Below, one piece after another: positions 18,587-27,547 of a DNA stretch of 64,000 nucleotides. The stretch's first letter is position 1; every line of letters starts with the position of its first letter. The notes beneath the pieces were generated by a model. It ran no database searches, was not told the DNA's origin, and saw only the letters and a list, made by a program, of their open reading frames with translations. Made by a program: the position numbers and the translations under genes. This DNA comes from Acerihabitans sp035013185 (GTDB lineage: Bacteria; Pseudomonadota; Gammaproteobacteria; Enterobacterales; Enterobacteriaceae): positions 35,413-99,412 of the forward strand of contig NZ_JAYGJO010000021.1 in NCBI RefSeq assembly GCF_035013185.1. The letters are read 5' to 3'.

Positions 18587-18804
18587 CCCCTTTTTTCTGG
18601 AATCAGGCTTTGCGCATGTTGTTTGTCTGGCTTATGACCAACCTGATGATAAAAACGTCATAAGCGGGATTTTACCGACTTTTATGGGATGATAATAGGT
18701 CTGTTGGCATCCTAGGCCGTTGGGGCGGTATTGATGTGCGGTGCATCTAGCATCTGTGGGGGGCTCTAGCGACCGAGAAACGGCCATTTCGACGTAACCC
18801 GATA

Positions 18805-19185
18805 GGCAAGCTTGCTAATTGGGTTGGGTGTGTACCGGGGCCTAGCGGGCCAGGGGGCGCTCTGGCGGGCAGGAAAACCATGCCCGCGTCGACCCCCACG
18901 GCACACTCTCCCCGGTTCAACGTCAGCCGTTGGCACGCGTGCTCATTGGGTTGGGTGTGTACCGGGGCCTAGCGAGCCAGGGGGCGCTCTGGCGGGCAGG
19001 AAAACCATGCCCGCGTCGACCCCCACGGCACACTCTCCCCGGTTCAACGTCAGCCGTTGGCAAGCTTGCTAATTGGGTTGGGTGTGTACCGGGGCCTAGC
19101 GGGCCAGGGGGCGCTCTGGCGGGCAGGAAAACCATGCCCGCGTCGACCCCCACGGCACACTCTCCCCGGTTCAACGTCAGCCGGT
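18805..19185. repeat. three tandem copies of a 127-bp structured GC-rich repeat
   Basis: Copies start at 18805, 18932 and 19059 with an exact 127-base period. Copies 1 and 3 agree over nearly their whole length. Copy 2 differs at a few sites: gcaagcttgc to gcacgcgtgc, taatt to tcatt, and cgggcc to cgagcc. Each unit has nested inverted repeats: accgggg/ccccggt (unit positions 30-36/106-112), ggggg/ccccc (49-53/89-93) and gcgggca/tgcccgc (61-67/77-83). The period is not a multiple of three, so the open frames across it shift and are not credible genes. A degraded fourth start (gttgggctag) follows copy 3. Function unknown. Confidence 0.9.
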
Positions 19186-19226
19186 TGGGCTAGGTCGTAG
19201 CGGGAGCCGAGTGTGCCAGTGGTCTT

Positions 19227-20888
19227 TTAGTACGCTGAGTTGTGCACGCCAACTGCACGTCCCGACGGATCGTCCATGTTTTTGAACGATTCGTCCCACT
19301 CGATGGCTTTTGCCGATGAGCAGGCGACAGATGGGCCGCCAGGTACGCATTCTGCAGCGCTTGGTAGCGGGAATAATTCTTCAAAGATCTGGCGGTAAAA
19401 GTAGCCCTCCTTGGAATTAGGCGTGTTGTAGGGGAAACGAAAGTGGGCGTTGGCGAGTTGTTGATCGCTGATTTGTTCACCGGCCACCACTTTTAATGTG
19501 TCGATCCAGCTATAGCCGACACCGTCGGAAAACTGTTCTTTTTGCCGCCAGGCGATGCTTTCCGGTAGGTAGGAGGCAAAACATTCGCGCAGCACGTGTT
19601 TTTCAATTTTGCCGTGGCCGCACATTTTGTCCTGAGGATTGATGCGCATCGCCACGTCGAGGAATTTTTTGTCCAGGAACGGTACGCGGGCTTCTACGCC
19701 CCAAGCGGACATCGCTTTGTTGGCGCGCGCGCAGTCATACATGTGCAGGGCCTGCAGCTTGCGCACCAATTCTTCATGGAATTCTTTGGCATTAGGTGCT
19801 TTATGGAAATACAGATAGCCACCGAAGACTTCGTCCGCACCCTCTCCGGATAGTACCATTTTGATGCCCATCGCCTTGATTTTACGTGACATCAGATACA
19901 TCGGCGTTGAGGCTCGAATGGTGGTGACATCATAGGTTTCGATGTGGTAAATCACATCACGAATGGCATCCAGCCCTTCCTGAACGGTGAAATGGACTTC
20001 ATGGTGTACCGTACCCAAATGGGTGGCGACTTCTTTTGCCGCGCGCAGATCCGGGGAGCCTTCCAGACCGACAGCAAAGGAGTGCAACTGTGGCCACCAG
20101 GCTTCGCTGCGTGCGCCGTCTTCTACCCGGCGGGCGGCATATTTTTTGGTAATAGCGGAAATAACCGAGGAGTCCAGACCACCGGAGAGCAGCACGCCAT
20201 AAGGAACATCGGACATGAGATGACTTTTTACTGACTCTTCCAGTGCGTCGCGCAGGGCTTCTTTGTCGGTAACGTTGTCTTTAACATTGTCATAGGAGAA
20301 CCAATCGCGGGTGTAGTATTCGCGAATTTCGCCGTCCTGGCTCCAAAGATAGCTTCCTGGGGGAAATTCTTTGATGCTGCGGCATATCGGCACCAGCGCT
20401 TTCATTTCCGAAGCCACGTACATTGTGCCGTTTTCGTCATAGCCCATATATAACGGGATAATACCCATATGGTCTCGGCCAATCAGGTAGGCGTCTTTTT
20501 CGGTGTCGTAGAGGATAAAGGCAAACATACCGCGCAGATCGTCTAAAAAATCGACACCTTTTTCCTGGTACAAAGCCAGGATAACTTCACAGTCAGAACC
20601 GGTTTGGAATGCATAACGATCGCCAAGTTCCTCACGTAACGCCTGGTGGTTGTAAATTTCACCATTCACTGCCAATACGTGGGTATGTGAGGCGTTATAC
20701 AAAGGTTGAGCACCGGTGTTAACGTCAACAATGGAAAGCCTTTCATGGGCCAGGATAGCTTTATCGTTGGCAAATACACCAGACCAATCGGGACCGCGGT
20801 GACGCATCAACCGCGACATTTCCAGCGCAGTCTTGCGCAGTTCGGTCGGGTCGGATTTAAGATCCAGAACGCCAAAAATTGAACACAT
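19227..20888 (-). CDS. asnB: asparagine synthetase B (glutamine-hydrolysing)
   Basis: Makes asparagine from aspartate, ATP and glutamine. The start at 20888 gives MCSIFGVLDL with Cys2 as the N-terminal nucleophile of the class II amidotransferase domain; an upstream in-frame ATG would hide it. Length is 553 residues (E. coli 554). The glutaminase half carries RLSIVDVNTGAQPL and NGEIYNH. The synthetase half has the ATP pyrophosphatase loop LLSGGLDSSV. It is downstream of nagC in minus-strand order, with the umpH gene of the E. coli locus missing between them. Confidence 0.96.
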   Translation of the reverse strand: MCSIFGVLDLKSDPTELRKTALEMSRLMRHRGPDWSGVFANDKAILAHERLSIVDVNTGAQPLYNASHTHVLAVNGEIYNHQALREELGDRYAFQTGSDCEVILALYQEKGVDFLDDLRGMFAFILYDTEKDAYLIGRDHMGIIPLYMGYDENGTMYVASEMKALVPICRSIKEFPPGSYLWSQDGEIREYYTRDWFSYDNVKDNVTDKEALRDALEESVKSHLMSDVPYGVLLSGGLDSSVISAITKKYAARRVEDGARSEAWWPQLHSFAVGLEGSPDLRAAKEVATHLGTVHHEVHFTVQEGLDAIRDVIYHIETYDVTTIRASTPMYLMSRKIKAMGIKMVLSGEGADEVFGGYLYFHKAPNAKEFHEELVRKLQALHMYDCARANKAMSAWGVEARVPFLDKKFLDVAMRINPQDKMCGHGKIEKHVLRECFASYLPESIAWRQKEQFSDGVGYSWIDTLKVVAGEQISDQQLANAHFRFPYNTPNSKEGYFYRQIFEELFPLPSAAECVPGGPSVACSSAKAIEWDESFKNMDDPSGRAVGVHNSAY

Positions 20889-21277
20889 GTTGTTTTCCTT
20901 TACGACTGTCATCGGGCAATTGCCGTGCGAACCTGGCGCGGCAACGTTAAGTAATGTCATCGATTTAGCACTAAAATGGCACCAATATTCAATATCATTT
21001 AATAAAAAAAGCCATTGTCATGGAGATTATTCAATTTTAATGGCTTATTGCTGAGGATTGTTTAAAAAAAAGGGGAAGAAGGCGAGGTAATTTACATAAT
21101 CCGTATTCGTGAAAATGTTGCTGTGGACGCAGTTGCCCCAAATTTGTGCCCTTAGGTGGGGCAGCGCCACTAAATGAGGCAGTATCTCCTTCATCTTTAG
21201 AGCCACTGGTGTGTTGGCGGCACTCATATACCGCCTTCCTGCCACTGGTATTATTTAGGGTATAAGACACCGGCAGG
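20889..21277. repeat. asnB-nagC gap with degenerate ERIC end
   Basis: No gene is seen, although E. coli has umpH (nagD) between nagC and asnB. The segment up to 21264 ends with ccttcctgccactggtattatttagggtata, which matches the right end of the ERICs at 27042-27287. Its left part (from about 21100) is strongly diverged. The asnB promoter should lie nearer 20900-21050, in AT-rich sequence. Confidence 0.5.
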
Positions 21278-22501
21278 TTAGCTGGTCTCTAACAAACTTT
21301 GCAGCAATACGCCATTGAGCATGGCCCGTTTTACTAGAGCGAAAGCGCCAATAGCGGAGCCATGATCCAATGACGATATGACCACCGGCAGATTTTGCCG
21401 AAAGCCAATCAAGGCTTGATTTTCAATGCAGCGCTGTACGGCGGGCAGTAGTATTTTGTGGGCTTCGGTGATTTCACCGGCCAGCACGACTTTTTGCGGG
21501 TTAAATAAGTTAATGGCGATAGCCACCGCTTTACCCAACTGGTGTCCTACCTGTTCGATAACTTCGCAAGCCAGGACGTCACCACGGTTGGCGGCTTTAC
21601 AAATAGCGCCAATTTGACAATCGTCTTGAGTCAGCTTGCTGGGGTAGCCTTGGCTCAGCAGGTGGCGAATCCGTTGTTCGATGGCACCATTGGCGGCAAT
21701 GGTCTCCAGACAGCCGAAGTTGCCGCAGTAGCAGCGCTCACCCAGGGGATCAACCTGGATATGGCCAATTTCCCCCACATTGCCATTGCTGCCGAGAAAA
21801 ATCTGACCATTCACGATGATACCTGCCCCGGTGCCTCGGTGAATGCGCACCAAAATAGCATCATCACAATCGCGGGTTGCCCCGAAGTAATGCTCTGCCA
21901 GGGCCAGGCTGCGAATGTCATGCCCGACGAAAGCGGGCATGCCGAAGCGTTTGCGTAAGTTTTCCACTAGTGGCCATTGATTAACCTTGATGTGCGGCAT
22001 AAAACGTACCACCCCAGAGTAGGGATCAACCAGACCGGGCAGGATAACCGAGATAGCAATGAGTTCCCGGCTTTTGCGCTGTATTTGCTCGATAAAGCGG
22101 GTTATGGCGCTAAATAATACATCTTCCAGCGCCTGTTGGTTGGTTTCCGGTAGCGGGGTAAACTCTTCGTGCAGCGCTTTGCCAGTCAGATCGTAGAGCG
22201 TGATGGTGGTGTCATGGCGGCCAAGACGAACCGCAATGGCCTGGAATGCCTTGGTTTCCGCAACAATGGAAATAGCCCGCCGGCCGCCGGTAGACGCCTG
22301 CTGGTCCACTTCACGGATTAGCCCCCGTTCGAGCAGTTGGCGGGTAATTTTTGTAATGCTGGCGGGCGCCAACTGACTTATATCGGCAATCTGGATGCGC
22401 GATATCGGACCGGATTGATCGATCAGGCGATATACTGCCGCGCTATTCAGTTGTTTGACCAGGTCAACATTTCCTATCGGGGCTTGTCCGCCTAGGGTCA
22501 T
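21278..22501 (-). CDS. nagC: NagC, GlcNAc-6-P responsive repressor
   Basis: ROK-family repressor of the nag genes; GlcNAc-6-phosphate releases it from DNA. The start at 22501 (MTLGGQAPIGNVDLVKQLN) has GAGTGG at 7 bases and gives 407 residues (E. coli 406); a GTG at 22516 would add five. The winged helix lies in the first 80 residues (SRIQIADISQLAPASITKITRQLLERG). The ROK zinc motif is CYCGNFGCLE. It is the last gene of the nagB-nagA-nagC unit. Operators it should bind are at 24623 and 24713. Confidence 0.95.
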   Translation of the reverse strand: MTLGGQAPIGNVDLVKQLNSAAVYRLIDQSGPISRIQIADISQLAPASITKITRQLLERGLIREVDQQASTGGRRAISIVAETKAFQAIAVRLGRHDTTITLYDLTGKALHEEFTPLPETNQQALEDVLFSAITRFIEQIQRKSRELIAISVILPGLVDPYSGVVRFMPHIKVNQWPLVENLRKRFGMPAFVGHDIRSLALAEHYFGATRDCDDAILVRIHRGTGAGIIVNGQIFLGSNGNVGEIGHIQVDPLGERCYCGNFGCLETIAANGAIEQRIRHLLSQGYPSKLTQDDCQIGAICKAANRGDVLACEVIEQVGHQLGKAVAIAINLFNPQKVVLAGEITEAHKILLPAVQRCIENQALIGFRQNLPVVISSLDHGSAIGAFALVKRAMLNGVLLQSLLETS

Positions 22502-22519
22502 AGCTTTGCCACTCACTCA

Positions 22520-23668
22520 TTAAAAAACATCGTCGCCATTAACGATAGTTTTGGTTATCCGGTAATCCCGGTTAAACGCGGTCAGATTGGCAACCCTGCC
22601 CACCCTAATCACGCCCAGTTGTGATTCAATGCCCAACGCCTGGGCCGGATAGAGTGTTGCCATACGTAGCGCTTCATCCAGCGCAATACCGACGTGTTCG
22701 ACGCTGTTACGTATTGCTTCAATCATCGTTAGCGCCGAGCCGCTAAGGGTGCCATTTTCATCCACGCACAAACCGTCACGATAGTATATTGTTTTACCGG
22801 CAAAAATGAACTGATCAATCGCGGGGTCGGCGCCAGCAGGGGCGGTAGCATCGGTAACCAGCAGCAGCTTTTCACCCTTGATGCGCTTGGCGTTGCGGAT
22901 ATTGGCATAATTGACGTGCAGCCCGTCGGCGATAACGCCGCAATAGAGTGCGGGCGTGTCGAATATGGCGCCGATAAGCCCTGGTTCACGACCGGACAGC
23001 GGTTGCATGGCGTTAAACAAGTGGGTGGCGATGCCGATACCGGCGGCGAATCCTATTTTGGCCTGATCGTAGGTTGCGCTGGAGTGGCCCGCCGAGACCA
23101 GAATGCCCGCTTGCGTCAGTTGGTGGATCACCGCAGCGTCGACCATTTCCGGCGCCAGGGTTATCTTGGCGATCACATCGGCATTGGCGCATAGATAATC
23201 GATCATCGCCGGTTCTGGGCGGCGCATCAATGCGGGATCGTGCGTGCCTTTTTTAATCGGATTCAGATATGGGCCTTCCAGATGCAGGCCCAGCGCCTGA
23301 TGTTTATGCTGCGCTAAAAAAGCGCGCATCACATCTATCGCAAGGTGCATAAATTCATCGGTGCTGGTAATCAGGGTAGGTAAAAAACTGGTGCAGCCGG
23401 ATTTTATGTTGGCGCGTTGCATGATTTCCAGTGTTTCAACCGACAATGCACCAAGCGAATCATTGAACTGCACGCCGCCGCAGCCGTTAAGCTGCAGGTC
23501 GATAAACCCTGGGGTCAGCGTCGCACCGGCTAAGTCACGTTGTTCAATACCCGCCGGCAATGCCGTCACCGGGCAGATCCGCTCAATAAGACCATCGGCA
23601 ACCACTACCGCATGGTCATCAAGTACTTGATAACCGGTGTAAACCCGGCTATTGGTTAATGCGTACAT
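22520..23668 (-). CDS. nagA: N-acetylglucosamine-6-phosphate deacetylase
   Basis: Converts GlcNAc-6-P to glucosamine-6-P and acetate. The 382 residues have the amidohydrolase metal motifs LHLEGPYLNP and SAGHSSATYDQA, then THLFNAMQPLSGREPG, with the later catalytic Asp in LLVTDATAPAG. The length is typical. It lies between nagB and nagC on the same strand with short gaps of 20 and 18 bases. Confidence 0.96.
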   Translation of the reverse strand: MYALTNSRVYTGYQVLDDHAVVVADGLIERICPVTALPAGIEQRDLAGATLTPGFIDLQLNGCGGVQFNDSLGALSVETLEIMQRANIKSGCTSFLPTLITSTDEFMHLAIDVMRAFLAQHKHQALGLHLEGPYLNPIKKGTHDPALMRRPEPAMIDYLCANADVIAKITLAPEMVDAAVIHQLTQAGILVSAGHSSATYDQAKIGFAAGIGIATHLFNAMQPLSGREPGLIGAIFDTPALYCGVIADGLHVNYANIRNAKRIKGEKLLLVTDATAPAGADPAIDQFIFAGKTIYYRDGLCVDENGTLSGSALTMIEAIRNSVEHVGIALDEALRMATLYPAQALGIESQLGVIRVGRVANLTAFNRDYRITKTIVNGDDVF

Positions 23669-23688
23669 CGTTTACTCCCGGTTATGTA

Positions 23689-24498
23689 TTATGCTTTTAT
23701 CTGCAGCGTTGCATCCGTCGCTTCCAGGTCGCGGAAGTATTTAACGGTTTTAATTTTTAGTTCCATTGTGGACGGCTCATCGCACACCATTACCGCTTTA
23801 GGATGGAGCTGCAGGCAACTTATGGTCCATAGATGATTGACGTTACCTTCAACTGCGGCTTGCAACGCTAGGGCTTTTTTGCGGCCAATGACCAGGATCA
23901 TCACTTCTTCGGCATCCAACAAGGTGCCTACTCCGACCGTCAGGGCAAAACGCGGTACCTGCTCAATATCGTTATTAAAAAAACGCGAGTTGGCTAAGCG
24001 TGTTTCCTGGGTCAATGTCTTAATTCGGGTACGTGACGCCAAGGATGACGCGGGTTCATTAAAGGCGATATGTCCATCGTTGCCCACGCCGCCCATAAAC
24101 AGATGGATTTTGCCGTAGGCGCGAATTTTTTCTTCATAGCGGCGGCATTCATCATCGATATCTGTCGCGTTGCCGTTCAACAGGTTGATGTTTTCTTTGG
24201 CGATATTAACATGATCGAAGAAGTTATGGTGCATAAAGGTCGAGTAACTTTCCGGATGATCGGTGGGCAGGCCGACGTATTCATCCATATTAAACGTCAC
24301 CACATTTTCAAAGCTTACCTGGCCCGCTTTATGCATCAAAATAAGATATTTGTAGGCTTCCAGTGGCGTGCTGCCAGTAGGCAGACCAAGAATAAACGGA
24401 CGTTCAGGGGTAGGGTTAAACGCAGTGATACGCTCAACAATATGTTGAGCAGCCCATTTGCCAACGTCGGCGGCGGTTTCTAAAGGAATCAGTCTCAT
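23689..24498 (-). CDS. nagB: glucosamine-6-phosphate deaminase
   Basis: Turns glucosamine-6-P into fructose-6-P and ammonia. The 269 residues contain the substrate loop GLPTGSTPLEAYK, the catalytic Asp in NMDEYVGLP and the active-site segment GGVGNDGHIAFNEPASS. It is the first gene of the nagBAC unit. The divergent nagB-nagE control region lies directly upstream. Confidence 0.97.
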   Translation of the reverse strand: MRLIPLETAADVGKWAAQHIVERITAFNPTPERPFILGLPTGSTPLEAYKYLILMHKAGQVSFENVVTFNMDEYVGLPTDHPESYSTFMHHNFFDHVNIAKENINLLNGNATDIDDECRRYEEKIRAYGKIHLFMGGVGNDGHIAFNEPASSLASRTRIKTLTQETRLANSRFFNNDIEQVPRFALTVGVGTLLDAEEVMILVIGRKKALALQAAVEGNVNHLWTISCLQLHPKAVMVCDEPSTMELKIKTVKYFRDLEATDATLQIKA

Positions 24499-24622
24499 AT
24501 TTTGACCTCTTGTTCAGTTAAAAGCGGTTGCTAGGGACGGTATTAACCAGTATAGCGTCAGCATTGATAGCAAAAAATAGCCGGTTATAATTCTTCAGCC
24601 TCACGGCATAAGTATAGGTTGA

Positions 24623-24642
24623 TTATTTGCGTTGCAAAATAA
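24623..24642. promoter_or_regulatory. NagC operator candidate, nagB side
   Basis: Inverted repeat TTATTTgcgttgcAAAATAA. Its centre is about 92 bases from the centre of the second candidate at 24713-24737, close to the spacing known for the E. coli nagB and nagE boxes that NagC bridges by DNA looping. Confidence 0.7.
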
Positions 24643-24686
24643 GTTTGACATAATTAGCAGGTAAAGTCACAAGTCATAGTGATTCA

Positions 24687-24704
24687 TGGTGATAATAATC
24701 ACAA
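24687..24704. promoter_or_regulatory. CRP-binding site candidate between nagB and nagE
   Basis: TGGTGAtaataaTCACAA matches the CRP consensus TGTGA-N6-TCACA at nine of ten core positions. It lies between the two NagC-type operators, as in E. coli. Confidence 0.7.
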
Positions 24705-24712
24705 ATATCCAC

Positions 24713-24737
24713 AATTAATTTGCGTAGAAAATTAATT
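24713..24737. promoter_or_regulatory. NagC operator candidate, nagE side
   Basis: Perfect 9-base inverted repeat AATTAATTT/AAATTAATT around a 7-base spacer (gcgtaga). It has the AT-rich arms and odd spacer typical of NagC boxes and sits about 105 bases before the nagE start. Confidence 0.75.
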
Positions 24738-24843
24738 GAAATACACTGCGTATGAGAGGTCTTCAGGCGCGATTTGACAGCAATCAACAGGTTAAACAGC
24801 CTAGGTTGCAGGTTGGATGAGCAAGGTTAATAGGGGAATCAAG

Positions 24844-26895
24844 GTGAGTATACTCAGTTATCTTCAGAAAATCGGCCGCGCATTGATGGTACCGGTGGCA
24901 ACATTGCCCGCTGCCGCCATCCTGATGGGCATAGGGTATTGGATTGATCCGGTGGGCTGGGGGGGCAGCAGCGCGTTGGCCGCCTTCTTTATCAAAGCGG
25001 GATCGGCAATCATAGAAAACATGTCGGTGCTGTTCGCAGTTGGTGTCGCGTACGGTATGTCAAAAGATAAAGATGGCGCGGCGGCGTTATCCGGTCTGGT
25101 GGGTTTTTTGGTGGTGACCACGCTGTGCGCACCTGCGGCAGTGTCGATGATCCAACACATTCCTTTGGCCGATGTTCCGGCGGCCTTTGGCAAAATCAAC
25201 AATCAGTTTGTTGGTATTCTGGTGGGGATAATCTCTGCCGAGTTGTACAATCGCTTTAGCCAGGTGGAATTGACCAAGGCGCTGTCGTTTTTTAGCGGGC
25301 GTCGTTTGGTGCCAATCCTGGTGTCTTTCGTCATGATCCTGGTCGCGTTTGTTCTGATGTATGTTTGGCCGCTGGTGTTTAATGGTCTGGTCTCTTTCGG
25401 CGAACATATTCAGCGGCTGGGTTCGGCTGGCGCAGGTATTTATGCCTTCTTCAATCGGTTGTTGATTCCGGTCGGGCTGCATCATGCACTCAACTCGGTC
25501 TTCTGGTTTGACGTGGCCGGGATTAACGACATTCCCAAATTCTTTGGTGGTCAACAGTCCATTGACGCGGGCACTGCCATCGTTGGCATTACCGGTCGTT
25601 ATCAGGCAGGTTTCTTCCCGATCATGATGTTTGGTTTGCCCGGCGCAGCATTGGCTATTTATCATTGCGCCCGCCCGGAAAATAAAAGCAAGGTTGCCGG
25701 TATTATGTTGGCCGGGGCATTTGCCTCCTTTTTTACCGGCATCACCGAACCGCTGGAATTCTCGTTTATGTTTGTGGCGCCGGTGCTGTATTTTCTGCAT
25801 GCCGTATTGACCGGTCTGTCGGTATTTATCGCCGCACAGATGCATTGGATGGCCGGCTTTGGCTTTAGTGCCGGTCTAGTCGATATGGTGCTCTCCTCGC
25901 GCAACCCTCTGGCGGTACACTGGTACATGTTGATTCCACAGGGCTTGGTGTTCTTTGTGATCTATTACGTGGTGTTCAGCTTCACCATCAAACGTTTCAA
26001 CCTGTTAACCCCAGGGCGTGAACTGGCGGTCGCCGGTAATGAATTTGACGGCTACAATGTGGATATTGAACCGGCTACCACCGCTACCGGCAAAGCTGGC
26101 GAGACCCAGGCCTTGGCACGGCGTTATATCAGTGCTGTCGGCGGCTCTGACAATCTGACCGCTATCGATGCCTGTATTACCCGTCTGCGGTTAAATGTTA
26201 AAGACTCATCGCTGGTTAACGAATCTTTAGCCAAAAACCTGGGTGCCCAGGGTGTTATTCGTCTCAATAAAGAAAGTGTGCAGGTTATCGTGGGCACCCG
26301 CGCGGAAATTATCGCCGGCGCCATGCGCACCGTACTGGCTGAAGGGCCGGTAGCAGCGGCAACATCGGTTTCTCAAGCCGTGCCGGTGCAGCCTAAGGTT
26401 ACACCAGCCACCAGCGAGCGGTCGCCGCACCCGGTGGTGGTGAGCCTAATATCCCCTATCAGCGGTGAGATAGTACCGCTCGATCAGGTACCTGACGCTG
26501 CCTTTGCCTCCAAAGCGGTAGGCGAAGGTCTCGCCATTCGCCCGACCGGTAAACAGGTGGTGTCGCCGGCCAGCGGCACGTTGGTAAAACTGTTTGGAAC
26601 CCATCACGCCTTTTGCCTGGAAACCGACTCTGGTGCCGAAGTTATCGTGCATATCGGCATTGATACCGTTGAATTACAGGGCCGAGGTTTTACCGCCCTG
26701 GTGGAAGAGGGGAGCAAGGTTACCCAAGGACAACCGATCCTGGAACTGGATCTCGACTATCTTAACGCCAATGCCCGTTCGCTGATAAGTCCGGTAGTCA
26801 TCAGTAATATGGATGAGTTTGGCACCATTGAGGCCCTCGCCAGCGGTACAGTGGTCGCCGGTGAGACCTTGTTACTGGAGCTTACCGCTAAATAA
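24844..26895 (+). CDS. nagE: PTS N-acetylglucosamine transporter EIICBA
   Basis: Imports and phosphorylates GlcNAc. The single chain has EIIC first (about residues 1-400; hydrophobic, with NRLLIPVGLHHALNSVFWF), then EIIB with its phospho-Cys in DACITRLRL, then EIIA with its phospho-His in VIVHIGIDT. Start GTG 24844 (VSILSYLQKIGRAL) has aggggaa at good spacing and gives 683 residues; the ATG at 24817 would add nine. The chain is somewhat longer than E. coli NagE (648), mainly in the linker before EIIA. It is divergent from nagB. Confidence 0.94.
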   Translation: MSILSYLQKIGRALMVPVATLPAAAILMGIGYWIDPVGWGGSSALAAFFIKAGSAIIENMSVLFAVGVAYGMSKDKDGAAALSGLVGFLVVTTLCAPAAVSMIQHIPLADVPAAFGKINNQFVGILVGIISAELYNRFSQVELTKALSFFSGRRLVPILVSFVMILVAFVLMYVWPLVFNGLVSFGEHIQRLGSAGAGIYAFFNRLLIPVGLHHALNSVFWFDVAGINDIPKFFGGQQSIDAGTAIVGITGRYQAGFFPIMMFGLPGAALAIYHCARPENKSKVAGIMLAGAFASFFTGITEPLEFSFMFVAPVLYFLHAVLTGLSVFIAAQMHWMAGFGFSAGLVDMVLSSRNPLAVHWYMLIPQGLVFFVIYYVVFSFTIKRFNLLTPGRELAVAGNEFDGYNVDIEPATTATGKAGETQALARRYISAVGGSDNLTAIDACITRLRLNVKDSSLVNESLAKNLGAQGVIRLNKESVQVIVGTRAEIIAGAMRTVLAEGPVAAATSVSQAVPVQPKVTPATSERSPHPVVVSLISPISGEIVPLDQVPDAAFASKAVGEGLAIRPTGKQVVSPASGTLVKLFGTHHAFCLETDSGAEVIVHIGIDTVELQGRGFTALVEEGSKVTQGQPILELDLDYLNANARSLISPVVISNMDEFGTIEALASGTVVAGETLLLELTAK

Positions 26896-27041
26896 ATTCA
26901 CCCAGGCGGCCGATGCGGGTCGCCTGGAAATTTATGATGCCGTATTCCGGCGCGTTTCTCGCGGCGGAATGTTGTGGCTCGTTTGAGTTTCCACGCAGAA
27001 TCCCTTCCCAGAGTGCCCCGTCAGCGGGGCACTTATGGTAA

Positions 27042-27445
27042 TATACCCGTCATACTTCACGTTGCAGGTGCGTTGGCTGTCCTCGCTCACCCCAGTCACT
27101 TACCGATGTAAGCTCCTGGGTTTCGCTGCGTTGCCGCCTTCCTGCCACGGGAATTATTTAGGGTATTCCGTCATACTTCACGTTGCAGGTGCGTTGGCTG
27201 TCCTCGCTCACCCCAGTCACTTACCGATGTAAGCTCCTGGGTTTCGCTGTGTTGCCGCCTTCCTGCCACGCGAATTATTTAGGGTATTCCGTCATACTTC
27301 ACGTTGCAGGTGCGTTAGCTGTACTCGGCCCGTCCCTGGGCCTCGCCCTTAGCGGGGCCGCGACAAGTCGCGTTCAAATCTGTTCCAGACAGATTTGTCC
27401 TCGCTCACCCCAGTCTTTTACTGGAGTAAGCTTATGGGGACGCTG
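27042..27445 (+). repeat. cluster of three ERIC elements upstream of glnS
   Basis: Two near-identical ERICs lie head to tail (27042-27166 and 27167-27287), each with caccccagtcacttaccgatg and the taagctcctgggtttcgctg core. A third begins at 27288 and carries the same internal insertion as the ERIC at 7168-7359; its right end is diverged. The rest of the 26896-27547 gap has a hairpin after nagE (26902-26927) and another at 27012-27033, but no gene. The glnS promoter must lie near the end of the cluster. Confidence 0.88.
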
Positions 27446-27547
27446 GGGTTATGATAAGAAATTTTGCAAGTATCGGTTGTGCAGGACTCTGGCATGTTGG
27501 AACATATGAGCGATAAATGTCGTGCTTTCGCGTAGAGGAATAGAAAT

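Noticed and set aside
18812..19193. Open frames with repeated GKPCPRRPPRHTLPGST-like motifs
   Set aside because: They arise from the 127-bp tandem repeat. The period is not divisible by three, so frames shift each copy, on both strands. No ribosome site or family match.
20960..21000. NtrC-like dyad upstream of asnB (gcactaaaatggcacc)
   Set aside because: The half-sites do not form the GCAC..GTGC dyad; only one half fits the NtrC consensus.
25087..25845. Minus-strand frame (252 codons) inside nagE
   Set aside because: Antisense to the EIIC domain; His/Gln-rich shadow protein without family features.
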